From: Linyphia triangularis
Lineage: Eukaryota > Arthropoda > Arachnida > Araneae > Linyphiidae
Direction of reading: 5' to 3'
Assembly: GCA_963978545.1 (NCBI GenBank)
Contig: OZ021732.1
Location: 64,177,214-64,241,213 of the forward strand
DNA: 64,000 bases
Both the position numbers and the translations under genes were made by a program. Under the pieces are notes generated by a model, which was not told the origin of the DNA, did not search any database, and saw only the letters and a program-made list of their open reading frames with translations. Shown here piece after piece: positions 1 through 10,300 of the stretch. Each line of letters begins with the position of its first letter. The stretch's first letter is position 1.

Positions 1-117
1 AGTTTTGCTGGCAATGAAAAGTTTAAATTTTTCCTTAACATTAAACTTCTAATGGCTTACCACAACAAATCTGCATGTAAATAGCGCCAAAATATGGATG
101 AACGTGCCTTAAACAAT

Positions 118-243
118 ACAAAATTTCCCTGATTTTCATAAAATTTTAAAAAGTTCCCTGACATTTCCCTGATTTTTTCCAGAATTAGAAAGCTCCCTAA
201 CATTTCCCTGATTTCCAGGTTTTCCTGGTTCTGTGGTCACTCT
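118..243. repeat. MITE remnant, CCCTGA-rich hAT-like family
   Basis: The stretch has several copies of TTCCCTGA and ends in GTGGTCACTCTG, whose reverse complement (CAGAGTGACCAC) looks like the CAGGGTGGCCAC termini seen at 35309-35446 and 48904-49048. The left terminus is not recognisable, so this is probably a truncated copy. Positions 1-117 show nothing I recognise. Confidence 0.4.
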
Positions 244-1437
244 GTATTAGAATGTTGAGCTGTTCGCTCTTATTTGATTTCAAATGAATAAGAGAAGTAC
301 AGAAGGAAAAACTGAGCCTGCTACAAGAGAAGTAATATAAAAAGTTATGAGACCTTATGCAACAGGCACATTTAAGATTGCTTCTATGAATTTTTTGGAA
401 ATTCATCAGATTTTGTATTCTATTGATGGGAAATATGAGATTCTGTATGTTTCCTCAACATGCTTAAATAGCAAATTTCTCTTTTCTATAGTGCTGCCAT
501 CTATTGTATACAATTACAACTTCCCAACATGTTTTTATTCTTTCTGATTTTTTTTTAACTTCAATTTTCAAACAACACAATTTGTAATTGCGAATAAACT
601 ATTCATCAGAAGCAGAAGTCTTAGCCAGATGTGTATCCAGGGAGAGGGATGTGTGGATACATCCCCGCATGAAATTTTTCAATTTGCTGTTAAAACACAA
701 AATCAAAGGATTTGTTTTATTAAAAATTTGCAACTGTAATGGAATTATTTTTATTTTAAATTATATCCCCTCCAAAAAAATATTTTTGGCTACTCCCCTG
801 GCCTTTAAATTGGTTTACCATTTATCAATTTTGGTTTTGAATAAAGGGAGAAAGAGGAATCATCACAAATAAACAATATCCAGAAATAATATGTATAAAA
901 TGATTTTAAAAAAAACTGAACATATAATAAGGTACCAAGTATGTATCTTTAATATAACATGATTTTGCAATAAGTACATGCCACAACTCGGGATAAAAGA
1001 ATATAAAAATAAAAAGTAACACTTAAACAAGAAACAGTGAAAATACTTAGGTAATGAAAAGCAATTTCTAAGAACTTCTTAGGACCTTAGCAGCAATTCT
1101 CTGGACATGCTTTAAATTATATTTTTAGAGTAAATCTAGATAAGCCTTTCATTGGTGTATTTCTTTAGTAAAAAATCAAAAACTACTTTTTTCAAGCAAA
1201 GATTATTTAATAATCAATATAATTTTACAAGGTACAAGGACCAGAAACATTAAAATGATAATGTATTTGTATAGGATTTTTTTCTACACCAAAATTATAG
1301 CATTAATAATATCTCTTGTTTTCTCTTGTCTACTATGTAATACATTTATACATATATAAATTTTCTAATATACATACATGAAAATTTAAATACTAATTAA
1401 ATAGAATAAAAATCAAATTAAAATTCTCACAAACTAC
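244..1437. other. AT-rich stretch, no gene seen
   Basis: No exon with convincing splice sites or coding character was seen. Since the gene on the right continues leftward out of the window, this is best read as intron of that minus-strand gene. It holds only short A/T runs. Confidence 0.4.
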
Positions 1438-1503
1438 CTTATTCTTTAACTTCTCTGTTTCCTCTTGCATGCGCCTGATACTTACAAATTGTTGTTTATT
1501 AGC
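1438..1503 (-). CDS. CEP63-like gene, coding exon 3
   Basis: The exon encodes ANKQQFVSIRRMQEETEKLK plus NK, typical coiled-coil composition. The acceptor is a T-rich tract ending TTTTTTAAG and the donor is AAG|GTAGTT. It enters and leaves in phase 0, matching the donor at 3399. Confidence 0.6.
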
Positions 1504-4396
1504 CTTAAAAAAGAAATGTTTATAACTAAATATAACTCAACTAAAATATATAATATTAAAAAAAAAAAAAAAAAACTTAATCAGTACTGGCAGCATTAAA
1601 ATAATGCAGCATGATTAAATTTTATAGAATATCCATACCAGTAGCAATATTGCTGTCAAAATATTAATTGATAAAACTTTACTTTTTATTTGAGGTTTTC
1701 GTTTTGTTTTTAAATGTTTATGGTGAATAGATAATTAAAGTGGTGCATGTACAAAAAAGTACATGTACCCCTATAATTATCAATTCACCATAACATTTTT
1801 AAACAAAACAAAAACCTCAAATAAAAAGGTACCTCAGCATCTCATACCATAGTTATTTACTCTGAAATTAGTTTCATAACATTTGGAATTTTTGATAATT
1901 ACTTCCTGCTGAAATTTGGTTCTTATTTCACTTTGGTAAAATCTCTTACAATTTAAGCTTGTTTACTAGTATTGCAGAACCCTTTTATTTGAGGTACAAT
2001 TTATGATGATAAACCGTACCTGAAATAAAAAGATTCTGCAATACTAGTATACAAGATCAAATTGTAAGAGGTTTTACAAAAGAGAAAAGTGAACCAAATT
2101 TCAGCAATAAGTAATAATCAAAAATTTAAAATATTATAAAACTAATTTCAGAGTAAATAACTATGGTTTGTTATAATGTTAAAGAGTAAAAAAAAATAGT
2201 AGCATGCCAATTCTGAACAATTCAATTTGCTATATTTTTCAAATATTGAATCACAATTTAATACAATATATTTGAAAAATAAAACAAATTACGATTGGTT
2301 CAAAACTATCCTGAATGGTAATTTGAATTCAAAAACATGATTAATGTGAATTGGATTTAATTATACAAAATGAGGTGTTTAATTTAAAAACCTAATCGAT
2401 GACAAAATCATAAAAATGCACTAGTTTACTTGGTAAATTCTTTTGATATGTACTACATAACATACTGAAAAATAAATTAAGCCAAAAAAAATCTATAATT
2501 TTGAAGCTTTAGTTTTTAAAACCCTATCCTTTTATTAGTACAATCAATATAATCTTGCTTGCTCCTGTAAAATCAAGTGATCTGCACAATTAGACAACCG
2601 AGTACTCAAAAATTCCAAACACCAGCTATATCTTTTGTGATAATTTACACACATGAAAATTGAAAATACTGTTGTAATCTGTGAACAGATTTTTATAGAT
2701 GCGTGTATTATTTTTCTTATAAGAGATTATATATAAATTAAAACAGAAACAAACTTTTAGAAGTTTAACGACAACCCCATAATAATGTTCCCTAAAATGG
2801 GATTTAGCAAACATAAAGATGGTGAAACACCAAAAACATAAATTTTCAAAGAATAGTTAGGGATTCAAAAGATGACAAGGAAAAGAATGACTACATTAAA
2901 ATGATACATAGATTTTTCAGGCCTAAATGGTAAACCAAAAAAATATTAATTTTTGTTCCAAACAATAAAGTTAGAAAAAAGACTAAACATAAATAACATG
3001 AAACATTTAGATAAAGCTACTTAATTTTTAATAAAAAAAAAATTTCATTAATAGAAATTTTTAAATAAAATGCTTTCATCAAAAATCTGTCATCCAAATC
3101 TGAAATTTTGATGACAGTAAAATATTCAATATGGTAATCATTGTTCTATTCATGTACAAATTTGGATACTTTAGGTTTTAATGTTTTCCCTTCTTTCATA
3201 GAAGTCCATCTATTAATAACTGTCCATAATATTTGCTTGTTCTGTTTCCAAATGATCATCAAACACCTCAATTCTGTTTAACATATTTGCTCATGCCTAT
3301 GCTTATTATTAAGAATTTACTATGCATTAAATAATTTTTGTAAATGAAACAAAATTAGATCTAAAAGGAAACATAATAAATGAGGCGTTACAACTTACCG
3401 TATGCTCAGCATCCAAAAGGGCTTTCAACCTTTCACATTCAGTATGTTTTGCATCATTTGATGTTTTCAATCTTGCTACTTCATCAAGAAGATCTTTGTG
3501 TTTCCTTTCAAAAGCTTTATCAATTTCTTTCATTAGCACATACAGCTCCTGTTCACATGTGGATGTCAACCCTTCGATAGAAGGCAATCTGTAAAACAAA
3601 TTTATAACCTAGTTAGTCAGAAATAAAGAAATACCTGTTGTATCCCCAAAATGGATGGATATAGATTTCTAGATGAAATATCTAATTACAATATATTGTG
3701 TGCCAACAGAGTAATCTATATAAATTTATCTGAAATTCATTATTACCAGTACTTTTACAATTACATGATGGCAAAAAAAATAAAAATATATTATTTAAAC
3801 TCTTATTACAAGATAGGATTATTATGAAATGTTACCAAAAAAAAAGAGGAAATTATAGAAACAATTACAATTTTTGCTCTTGTGATATTTTATCCTTATA
3901 AACCTTTGGATCTACAATACATACATTTAACTTGGTGATTTAGGGCAATTTTTAACAAATTAACTAAGGAAGATAAGCAACTGAGTTAAAATTTCATACT
4001 TTGCATACTTTATCAAAACAGCAAAGTTTAAGTTTATTTTGAATGGTTCAAACATTTTCTGGTTCAGTTGGAATTTTGTTTATTATTAATTTCAAGGGAA
4101 AATATATGCTTTGACTTTTGATAAATTTTTGATTATCACTCATAATATACCCATAAAATGACATTGTCATAGCAATACTAAATCTAAAAATATTAATCCC
4201 AATTTATGAAAAAACTAATGAACTCATACAGTACTATCCCTGAAAGATCAATATGGTATTCATTCGAAAATTTCCTTAGGGCCAACAGCGGTTGCTAATA
4301 TAAGTATATTCAAGCTGTCTTTTTTTAATTAAAGAGCATAAATGCAAATTTTATTTTCAGGTATAGATCATCCTATGGATATTTAGAAATTTGACC

Positions 4397-4432
<36 letters not shown>

Positions 4433-6306
4433 TCTTTAAAAATCTTGATACAATTTACTATAAACAGATATATAATCAAGAGCATTAATAATATTATAGT
4501 GGTTGAAATAAAAATAAGATTTTTATTTTTTTAATATTATAAAAAGTAGTGTCCACAGACGAGACAACATATGGATAATTGAAAGTAAACTAGGGGTGTA
4601 GAACATCGCTCAACTTACAATTACACTAAAATACTGGCATGAATTTGTGTCATCTACCGTATTTATATTTTCATCATTCATTTAGTAAAAATGGACAGTT
4701 TGGCATTATTGTTTGTGATAATTCTTGAAAGGGTCTTTAAAAAAAAAGAAACTCCGCCAAAATGATGATTTTGGAAATATACTTATAGATAATTTCTTAT
4801 ATTTTCCTTTCTTTTAAGTGAAACTGAGCAAAGAAGAAAAACGATTGTAGACGAGATATGCTCAAGGAAAGAGAACTCTGTGTTAAAGACATTCGTTTTT
4901 CAAATTTTTAGGTCATTGAAGCATTTATACAGGAATTTCGTAGGTGGGACTGTTTAGAACACCTTAAGAAGCATTACCACAGTGATTTTGAAGAAAATCG
5001 TTAGAGCCGTTTTTCAGCAATTACTGAAAAACATAATTTTTTCAATGGCAGCTACCCTAGGCGCATGCACGATTTTGACAAAAACCTTAATGGTAGGTAC
5101 TTGCGCCATCACCAACCCACACACCATATTTGAACGTAGTAGGTCAATTTGTTTGGGAGTTATGCTGACCACATACACACAGACAGAACTTTTTTCTAGA
5201 TCTCTTATTTGAAATCAGGATGTTCTAAAAATGTGGAGAAATGCAAAAAAAAAAAAAAAAAAAAATCACATTTTTTTTTTTGACCGAATACTATATATTC
5301 ATTACCCTATGTATACATATGGGTAATTGAAGGTAAAAAATTCCTTTTTTTTTTTTTTTAGAAAATAGAATGTATAAGGAGTTTTTACCTTATTTTAGTT
5401 GTTTTTAAATAGCATTTTTTAATACTGAAAAGTCGTTTAACATTAATTAACCCAGAAAAAAAGTAACCAAGAATTCCCCCATCTGACCCTACTTAAACCA
5501 TGGAAATATTAAAACCATACCAATCAAGTTCGAATATTCACACAGTAAGTGATCTGTACCTGACCTCTGTTCGTTTGAGCAATCCCACAACTCAGCTTTG
5601 GAACGTAATTCATCAACAGTGCAAGTAGTACTTGAACAAGCTAACTTCATTTTGTATGAACCCTTTTAGATCTGAAGCTATTTGGGTGGACATTTGTTCA
5701 GCAGTGATTGTTTCCTAACTAAATCATCATGTAACTTTTTTAAGGATAAGGAAGCTAAGCAAATCTAAAGCATTTATAAAAGTAGAAAGTTAATACAAAG
5801 CCATACATAATTAGCATGAACATTAAAAACAATTTAATTTATGTCTATGAATCCAAGATAATTTTTTGTAAACTATTTATAATAGTCATAAACTTACCTC
5901 ATTTTTATTAATATTATTTAATTCTCCAAGTAAGTCTCGGAATAAAAGGGAGAACACTTATTTTCTTATAATTCATAAGATATTTTGTTTAAAAAATTAT
6001 AACAAGACATTTTTATAATTTTCTCTTCTTTTAATATAAGGGACACAGCATTATAAAAGGAAAATAGTTTTTCGGTACTCCAAAAAACAATTGCCATTAT
6101 TTTTCAAGCTTTATTTCTTTTTTGTTTTATGTGGGTGTGTATAAAGTAGTCGGATGACGAATTTAATTTTTATGTCAAAGTTATTCAAATATGTATGTTT
6201 AGACAAAAATTAAAGTGATTCTCAATTACCTTATATGACCTAAACAAAAAATTAATAAGCAATTATCTTACTTCACATTCGGTCCCAATGGAACATTCTT
6301 TTCCAT
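1438..6306 (-). CDS. CEP63/DEUP1-like coiled-coil protein, 5' three coding exons
   Basis: This is the start of a minus-strand split gene, read as exons 6272-6306, 3399-3588 and 1438-1503. Together they give 97 codons with no stop, and the phases agree (35 nt leaves 2 nt; 190 nt takes 1 and then ends a codon; 66 nt is 22 codons). The protein starts MEKNVPLGPNVK. The second exon has TSTCEQELYVLMKEIDKAFE, which resembles the conserved N-terminal SCEAELQELMKQID segment of vertebrate CEP63 and DEUP1, proteins that act in centriole duplication. The rest is charged, Leu/Glu/Lys-rich coiled coil. The gene continues beyond the left edge. The family call rests on one short motif; another centrosomal or generic coiled-coil protein is possible. 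Confidence 0.5.
1682..1829. repeat. 148-bp foldback MITE, TA-flanked
   Basis: The sequence is an almost complete inverted repeat. The left arm begins CTTTTTATTTGAGG and the right arm reads CCTTTTTATTTGAGG in reverse complement, with a small loop around 1750-1762 (GTACAAAAAAGTAC). TA dinucleotides flank both ends (1680-1681, 1830-1831), as expected for a Tc1/mariner-type MITE. It lies just left of a second, larger hairpin. Confidence 0.65.
1847..2166. repeat. 320-bp foldback element
   Basis: This is a second inverted repeat, starting CCATAGTTATTTACTCTGAA on the left with its complement ending at 2166. Arms are about 150 nt with scattered mismatches. The loop region near 1990-2030 carries TTTTATTTGAGGTAC and its inverse, the same motif that ends the neighbouring 148-bp hairpin. 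The two are therefore probably related or arose from nested insertion of one family. Confidence 0.6.
2167..3398. other. Intron of CEP63-like gene
   Basis: AT-rich, with no further exon, repeat terminus or RNA gene that I can support. Confidence 0.4.
3399..3588 (-). CDS. CEP63-like gene, coding exon 2
   Basis: The acceptor is TTTGTTTTACAG and the donor is ACG|GTAAGT. The 63 complete codons run from LPSIEGLTSTCEQELYVLMK to the end KALLDAEHT. The first base completes a Lys codon begun in exon 1. This exon carries the CEQEL...LMKEID motif used for the family call. Confidence 0.7.
3589..4568. other. Intron sequence with a 29-nt A run
   Basis: An uninterrupted A run lies at 4402-4430, suggestive of an old retroposon tail or simple slippage. 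Nothing else is recognisable. Confidence 0.35.
4569..5335 (+). repeat. Interspersed repeat family R, copy A
   Basis: The copy starts CATATGGATAATTGAAAGTA and ends in CCCTATGTATACATATGGG followed by TAATTGAAGG. Its core TATGTATACATA is a perfect palindrome. An internal part (about 4975-5230), including GGAGTTATGCTGACCACA, recurs in reverse orientation at 24500-24730 and partly at 28800-28860. Its opening part recurs at 38970. I cannot place it in a named superfamily. The short open frame inside it is not a gene I can support. Confidence 0.6.
5555..5715 (-). pseudogene. Coding-like fragment with frameshift, unidentified
   Basis: On the minus strand one frame reads ETITAEQMSTQIASDLKGFI then QNEVSLFK before two stops. 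Another frame picks up at once with CTVDELRSKAELWDCSNEQR and runs into a GT-containing boundary. The composition is coding-like on both sides of one shift. It lies in intron 1 of the CEP63-like gene, same strand. It could be a decayed exon or a retrocopy; I do not recognise the parent protein. Confidence 0.3.
6272..6306 (-). CDS. CEP63-like gene, coding exon 1 with start codon
   Basis: The ATG is at 6306-6304 and 35 nt of coding sequence end in a strong donor AA|GTAAGA. The split codon AA|A (Lys) joins exactly to the acceptor at 3588. No longer in-frame start was seen upstream. The start is an inference from the phase match. Confidence 0.6.
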
Positions 6307-6539
6307 CTTCAAAACTAGAATATTTTTTCTAAACTAATATTTTAAAAAACTTATACATTGATGATTTCCCTCCTTATGTTGCCTTAGTTTCTGGTCTTGT
6401 TTTGGTTGCACGAAGAGATATGGTGGTGGTGGACCTCTTGATTCTGAGTGTCAGATAAAGGTTAAACCTTACGTCATAACCGACGGCAATGTTAACGAGG
6501 AAATATAATGTGCATTGTGATTGACTAATGGAATGTGTA
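6307..6539 (-). promoter_or_regulatory. Probable 5' UTR/promoter side of the CEP63-like gene
   Basis: This is the only unique sequence between the first coding exon and the Helitron remnant at about 6540. No TATA box or initiator can be called with confidence, so the assignment is by position only. Confidence 0.2.
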
Positions 6540-6837
6540 AAGTAGACCTCCGAAATTTTCAACATAAAAAGTTTTGACCATCTATTTGTACCCTGCTCTA
6601 AGATTTGTACCATCGATATAGATAGTTGTTTATCTATATCGATGATTTGTACATATATGTCAAACAGAATGCTAAAATGTTAAAATTTTAATTAGTTCTT
6701 TCTTAATTAATATTTTTAATTTTTTTTTTTTTAACAAAGTGACTTTAAATAGAGATACAGCTCTGAAATCTTCAACATAAGTAGTTTCAGCCTTCTAATT
6801 GTAGTTTTGAAAAACAGAATTTTAAAATTTTGATTAA
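6540..6837 (+). mobile_element. Helitron copy 1, left piece
   Basis: It contains the repeated phrase CTGAAATCTTCAACATAAGT and GAAAAACAGAATTTTAAAA found in every unit of the intact Helitron at 20639-22269. The piece breaks at TAA (6835-6837), where the large TIR element begins; its other part resumes at 19209. The 5' terminus of this copy is not clear. Confidence 0.6.
6611..6644. repeat. 34-bp perfect hairpin flanked by 8-bp repeats
   Basis: Arms CATCGATATAGATA and TATCTATATCGATG pair perfectly around the loop GTTGTT. Directly outside are ATTTGTAC (6603-6610) and ATTTGTAC (6645-6652). It sits in the Helitron remnant. Confidence 0.7.
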
Positions 6838-7087
6838 TGCCTGATTTACACGCTACCAGTTGAGATCCCTAGTCGTGTGACGTCGTGTAAACGCATCATT
6901 CCAGTCTCAGGATAAGCCAGTTTGTCACGTGATCGCCTCTGGCTGGTGATTCCAGTAGATAAAACATTTTCTATTTACTGGAGCGTCAACTCCCCTCCCC
7001 CACCACTCTTCCTACCCTCATACTCTCGTGCACCGTGTAAAACACCTGCAGTAGTTTTATTTCACTGAAAGTTTTAAAGACTTGAAT

Positions 7088-7092
7088 ACTTG
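7088..7092. repeat. Target-site duplication ACTTG (left)
   Basis: The 5-bp ACTTG abuts the left LTR and is repeated at 12865-12869 beyond the right LTR. Five bp is the expected size for BEL/Pao integration. Confidence 0.85.
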
Positions 7093-7286
7093 TTTAACAA
7101 ACATAGCAAGGATTCATATTATGGATAAGATAAGCAATAAAACAGACACGCTGATTCAAAGAAAAGAACATTCCATTTACTCCGCAATCACTCTTTTACA
7201 AACACGAACCAAAACTTTTTAAGAATCAAAACAAGAACCGAAACTTTCTTACAAAGTTGAGTTGAGTTGAGTTGTGTTTCGCAACA
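7093..7286 (-). repeat. BEL 3' LTR
   Basis: On the minus strand the LTR begins TGTTGCGAAACACAACTCAA and ends TGTTAAA. It contains the repeated GAGTT/AACTC tract and is identical to 12671-12864. Confidence 0.9.
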
Positions 7287-7300
7287 TTCTCCCCCTTTTT
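7287..7300 (-). promoter_or_regulatory. Polypurine tract
   Basis: The minus strand reads AAAAAGGGGGAGAA immediately upstream of the 3' LTR, the position and composition of the plus-strand DNA primer. The pol stop codon TAG (7305-7307) is a few bases upstream. Confidence 0.85.
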
Positions 7301-7304
7301 GAGT

Positions 7305-10300
7305 CTAATCTGACTCAAAAAATAAAGTCATGTTTAACAAGTTTAATTTTCGGGGAGGTCTGATCTTTCGTCCAAATCTTGACAACTTCGGAACGTCCAC
7401 ATCGTGAACACCAGGAGATAATCCAGTCATCTCTGGGTCAGCAGTCGGAAAAAAAGTTGTCACTGGATCATCCGGTGGGGCCGACGACTCTGGAACATCG
7501 CTTAGACCAGCAGCTACAGCTGGAGTCTCTGTAGGCAGGATCTCTAGAGGAAAAACTCTCTGCACAGGACGGATTATAACATAGTTACCACACTTCAATT
7601 TTAATGTACGAACTTTACCGTCCCTACCAGGTAACAAATCCAAAATTTTGGCTAAAGGCCAAAATAATCTCTTTTTGCTAGTGTTCTCTACAAGGACAAT
7701 TTCCCCAACAGTAAAGTCTCGAGAAGATGACTTTTGGTGTCGTTGTACTAACAATCCCAAATATTCCCTTCGGAATCTACCTCTTAAATCTTTAAGCAAT
7801 TTGGCTCGATACTTAACACGTTTTCGAAATCTGGCACACTCATCTAAATCAGATACATCAGAGGTAGAATTGGTCATTAGAAACATGGCTGGTGTAATAG
7901 CAACCAAGTCCTCAGAATCCTCTGACACATAAGTCAATGGACGGGAATTAATAATCGATTCACAATCACAACAGACTGTCAGTAACTCTTCGTAAGATAA
8001 AATTGACTTTCCTAGAGTGCGTTTCAGAAGATCTTTAATCACTCTTACAAGTCTCTCCCACCACCCTCCCCACCAAGCAGCAGTGGGTGGGATGAACTTC
8101 CATTTCACACACTGAAGTTCTGTCTCACGTTCAATTTTATCCCAGTCCAGCTTTTGGAATTCAGTAACAGCACCCTTAAAATTACTACCGTTGTCTGTGT
8201 ACACTGTCTTTGGTCTTCCCCTTCGAGCGATAAATCGACGAAAAGCTAGTAGAAAATTCTCCGTTGAGAGTGAAGTCACAAGTTCTAAATGCAATGCTCG
8301 GAAGACCGCACATGTAAATAACACAATCCACACTTTCTCACCATTCAAAAGGAAGAGAGGACCGGCCAGATCTATGCCTATAACCTCAAAAACATTAGCC
8401 TCACTTACACGGTCTGCAGGTAAAGCAACAGGCGCACTAACAGCTGGTTTTGCACTATATCTGCGGCAGGTTACACACTTCCCTATCACACTTCTAACAG
8501 TTTTCCTAGATTTTAAAATCCAAAATTTTTCTCGAATAATTGAAAGTAATATTTGGGTACCCGCATGACAATTTACTTTATGTAGGTATTCAATTAACTT
8601 CAAAGTTAAATGGCAATTTTCTGGAAGGAGGATAGGTGTTAAAAAACAAGGGTTATCTTTCCGCTCAGTTATTTTTGTCTTAACGCGTATTAACCCATCT
8701 TCATCTTTGAAGACATTAATTATCGGAATACAACTTGGATCAGGGAAAAATTCTCTTTGTATTGAGCCAATAAGAATTTTTTCTGCCTTGTCAATTTCAG
8801 AACTTGACAATTCACCTACAGCTCTATCGTCAGATGTCGTACGACAGTTACTAATGAATCTTCTAATCCATGCTGTCAATCTGACCATAGAGTGATAATT
8901 TGTAAACCTTTGTGAATACCAAGGAAAGCTATCTTTGACATTAAGGTTACAAAGTTTAACCTTCCTCCTTTCAGCATTGACCTCTTTAATCTCACACTTT
9001 ATGTCAGTTACTGGCCATTTTCTTGAGTCTTCTTGCAGCCACACAGGACCATTAAGCCATGCTGAATCCAACAGATGACTCGGGGAGCACCCACGAGAAA
9101 GAACATCTGCCGGATTCAACGTACCGGGAACGTGCCTCCAATTGTCCGGAGACGTTATTTTTCCTATCTCTTTTACTCTATTGGACACGAACATTGACCA
9201 CTCCCCATAGTTTTTAATCCAATATAAAGCTACCATAGAGTCAGTCCAAAATGTAATATTTAAATTCGGCATATCCAAAGCCCCTTGAACGGATTTAACC
9301 AATCGTGCACCTACACAACACGCTAATAGTTCCAATCTAGGAATTGAAACTGGTTTCGTAGGAGCTACCCTTGACTTGGCCTTAATTAAATGTAACTTAA
9401 TCCCTGTTTTCGTTATAGACCTAATGAATATACAAGCAGCATACGCATTTTTGGAAGCGTCTACAAAAACATGTAGTTCCGATATTTCACCAATCTCAAT
9501 GTATCTAGGGATTTCTATATCTTTTAAGCATTTCACTTCTTGGAGCCATCTACAGAATTTTTTGCACATCTCAGGTGGCAGAGGATCGTCCCAAGATAAT
9601 TTAAGTTTCCACGCTTCTTGTAGCCAAAGTTTGGGTAACAAAGTGACAGCTGTTAAAATACCAATAGGGTCGAAATATTGCTGCACCATAGACAGTACTG
9701 ATCGATTAGTAACTTCAACAATACCCTGGAGTTGTTCATTACCTATAGAACATCTCAGTGTGTCTCTATCCAAGTTCCAAATTAGACCCAATAAATTTGT
9801 GTCCCCAGTACTCTTAAAAACATTTGGCCCTGCAACATTACTCTCCCAGTTCCTCAAATTAAAACACCCCTTGGCCATAACACTCGTAGCCCCTGAAATA
9901 AAATTATCCATTTCATTTACATTAAATACTCCACTAACACAATTGTCTACATAGAAGGAATGCTTTAGTTTTAATATAAGTTCAGCATATTCAGGAGATG
10001 AATGATCAAGCAAATGATTTATAGAAGCTGCTAATAGGAACGGGCTTGAACTCACACCAAATACTACTCTACAATGACGATAAACAATCTCTTCATTTTG
10101 TGAAGGATAAAAAAACCTTAAATAGTCTCTATGTTCTGGTGCGATACTCAGTTGCAGAAATGCTTTCTCAATGTCCGACGACAAACCAATGGGATACGAC
10201 CTGAACCTATCAATAATGTCCGGAATGAGTTCAATTAAATTGGGGCCCTTCAATAAACAATCGTTTAAGGACGGTAGATTCATTTCTCTCGATGAAGCAT

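Noticed and set aside
4982..5212. Open frame of 76 codons in family R copy A
   Set aside because: A related frame exists in copy B on the other strand, but no domain is visible and the similarity follows from repeat DNA.
8191..8568. Open frame of 125 codons on the plus strand
   Set aside because: Antisense of the BEL integrase region; the same applies to other plus-strand frames between 7648 and 12580.
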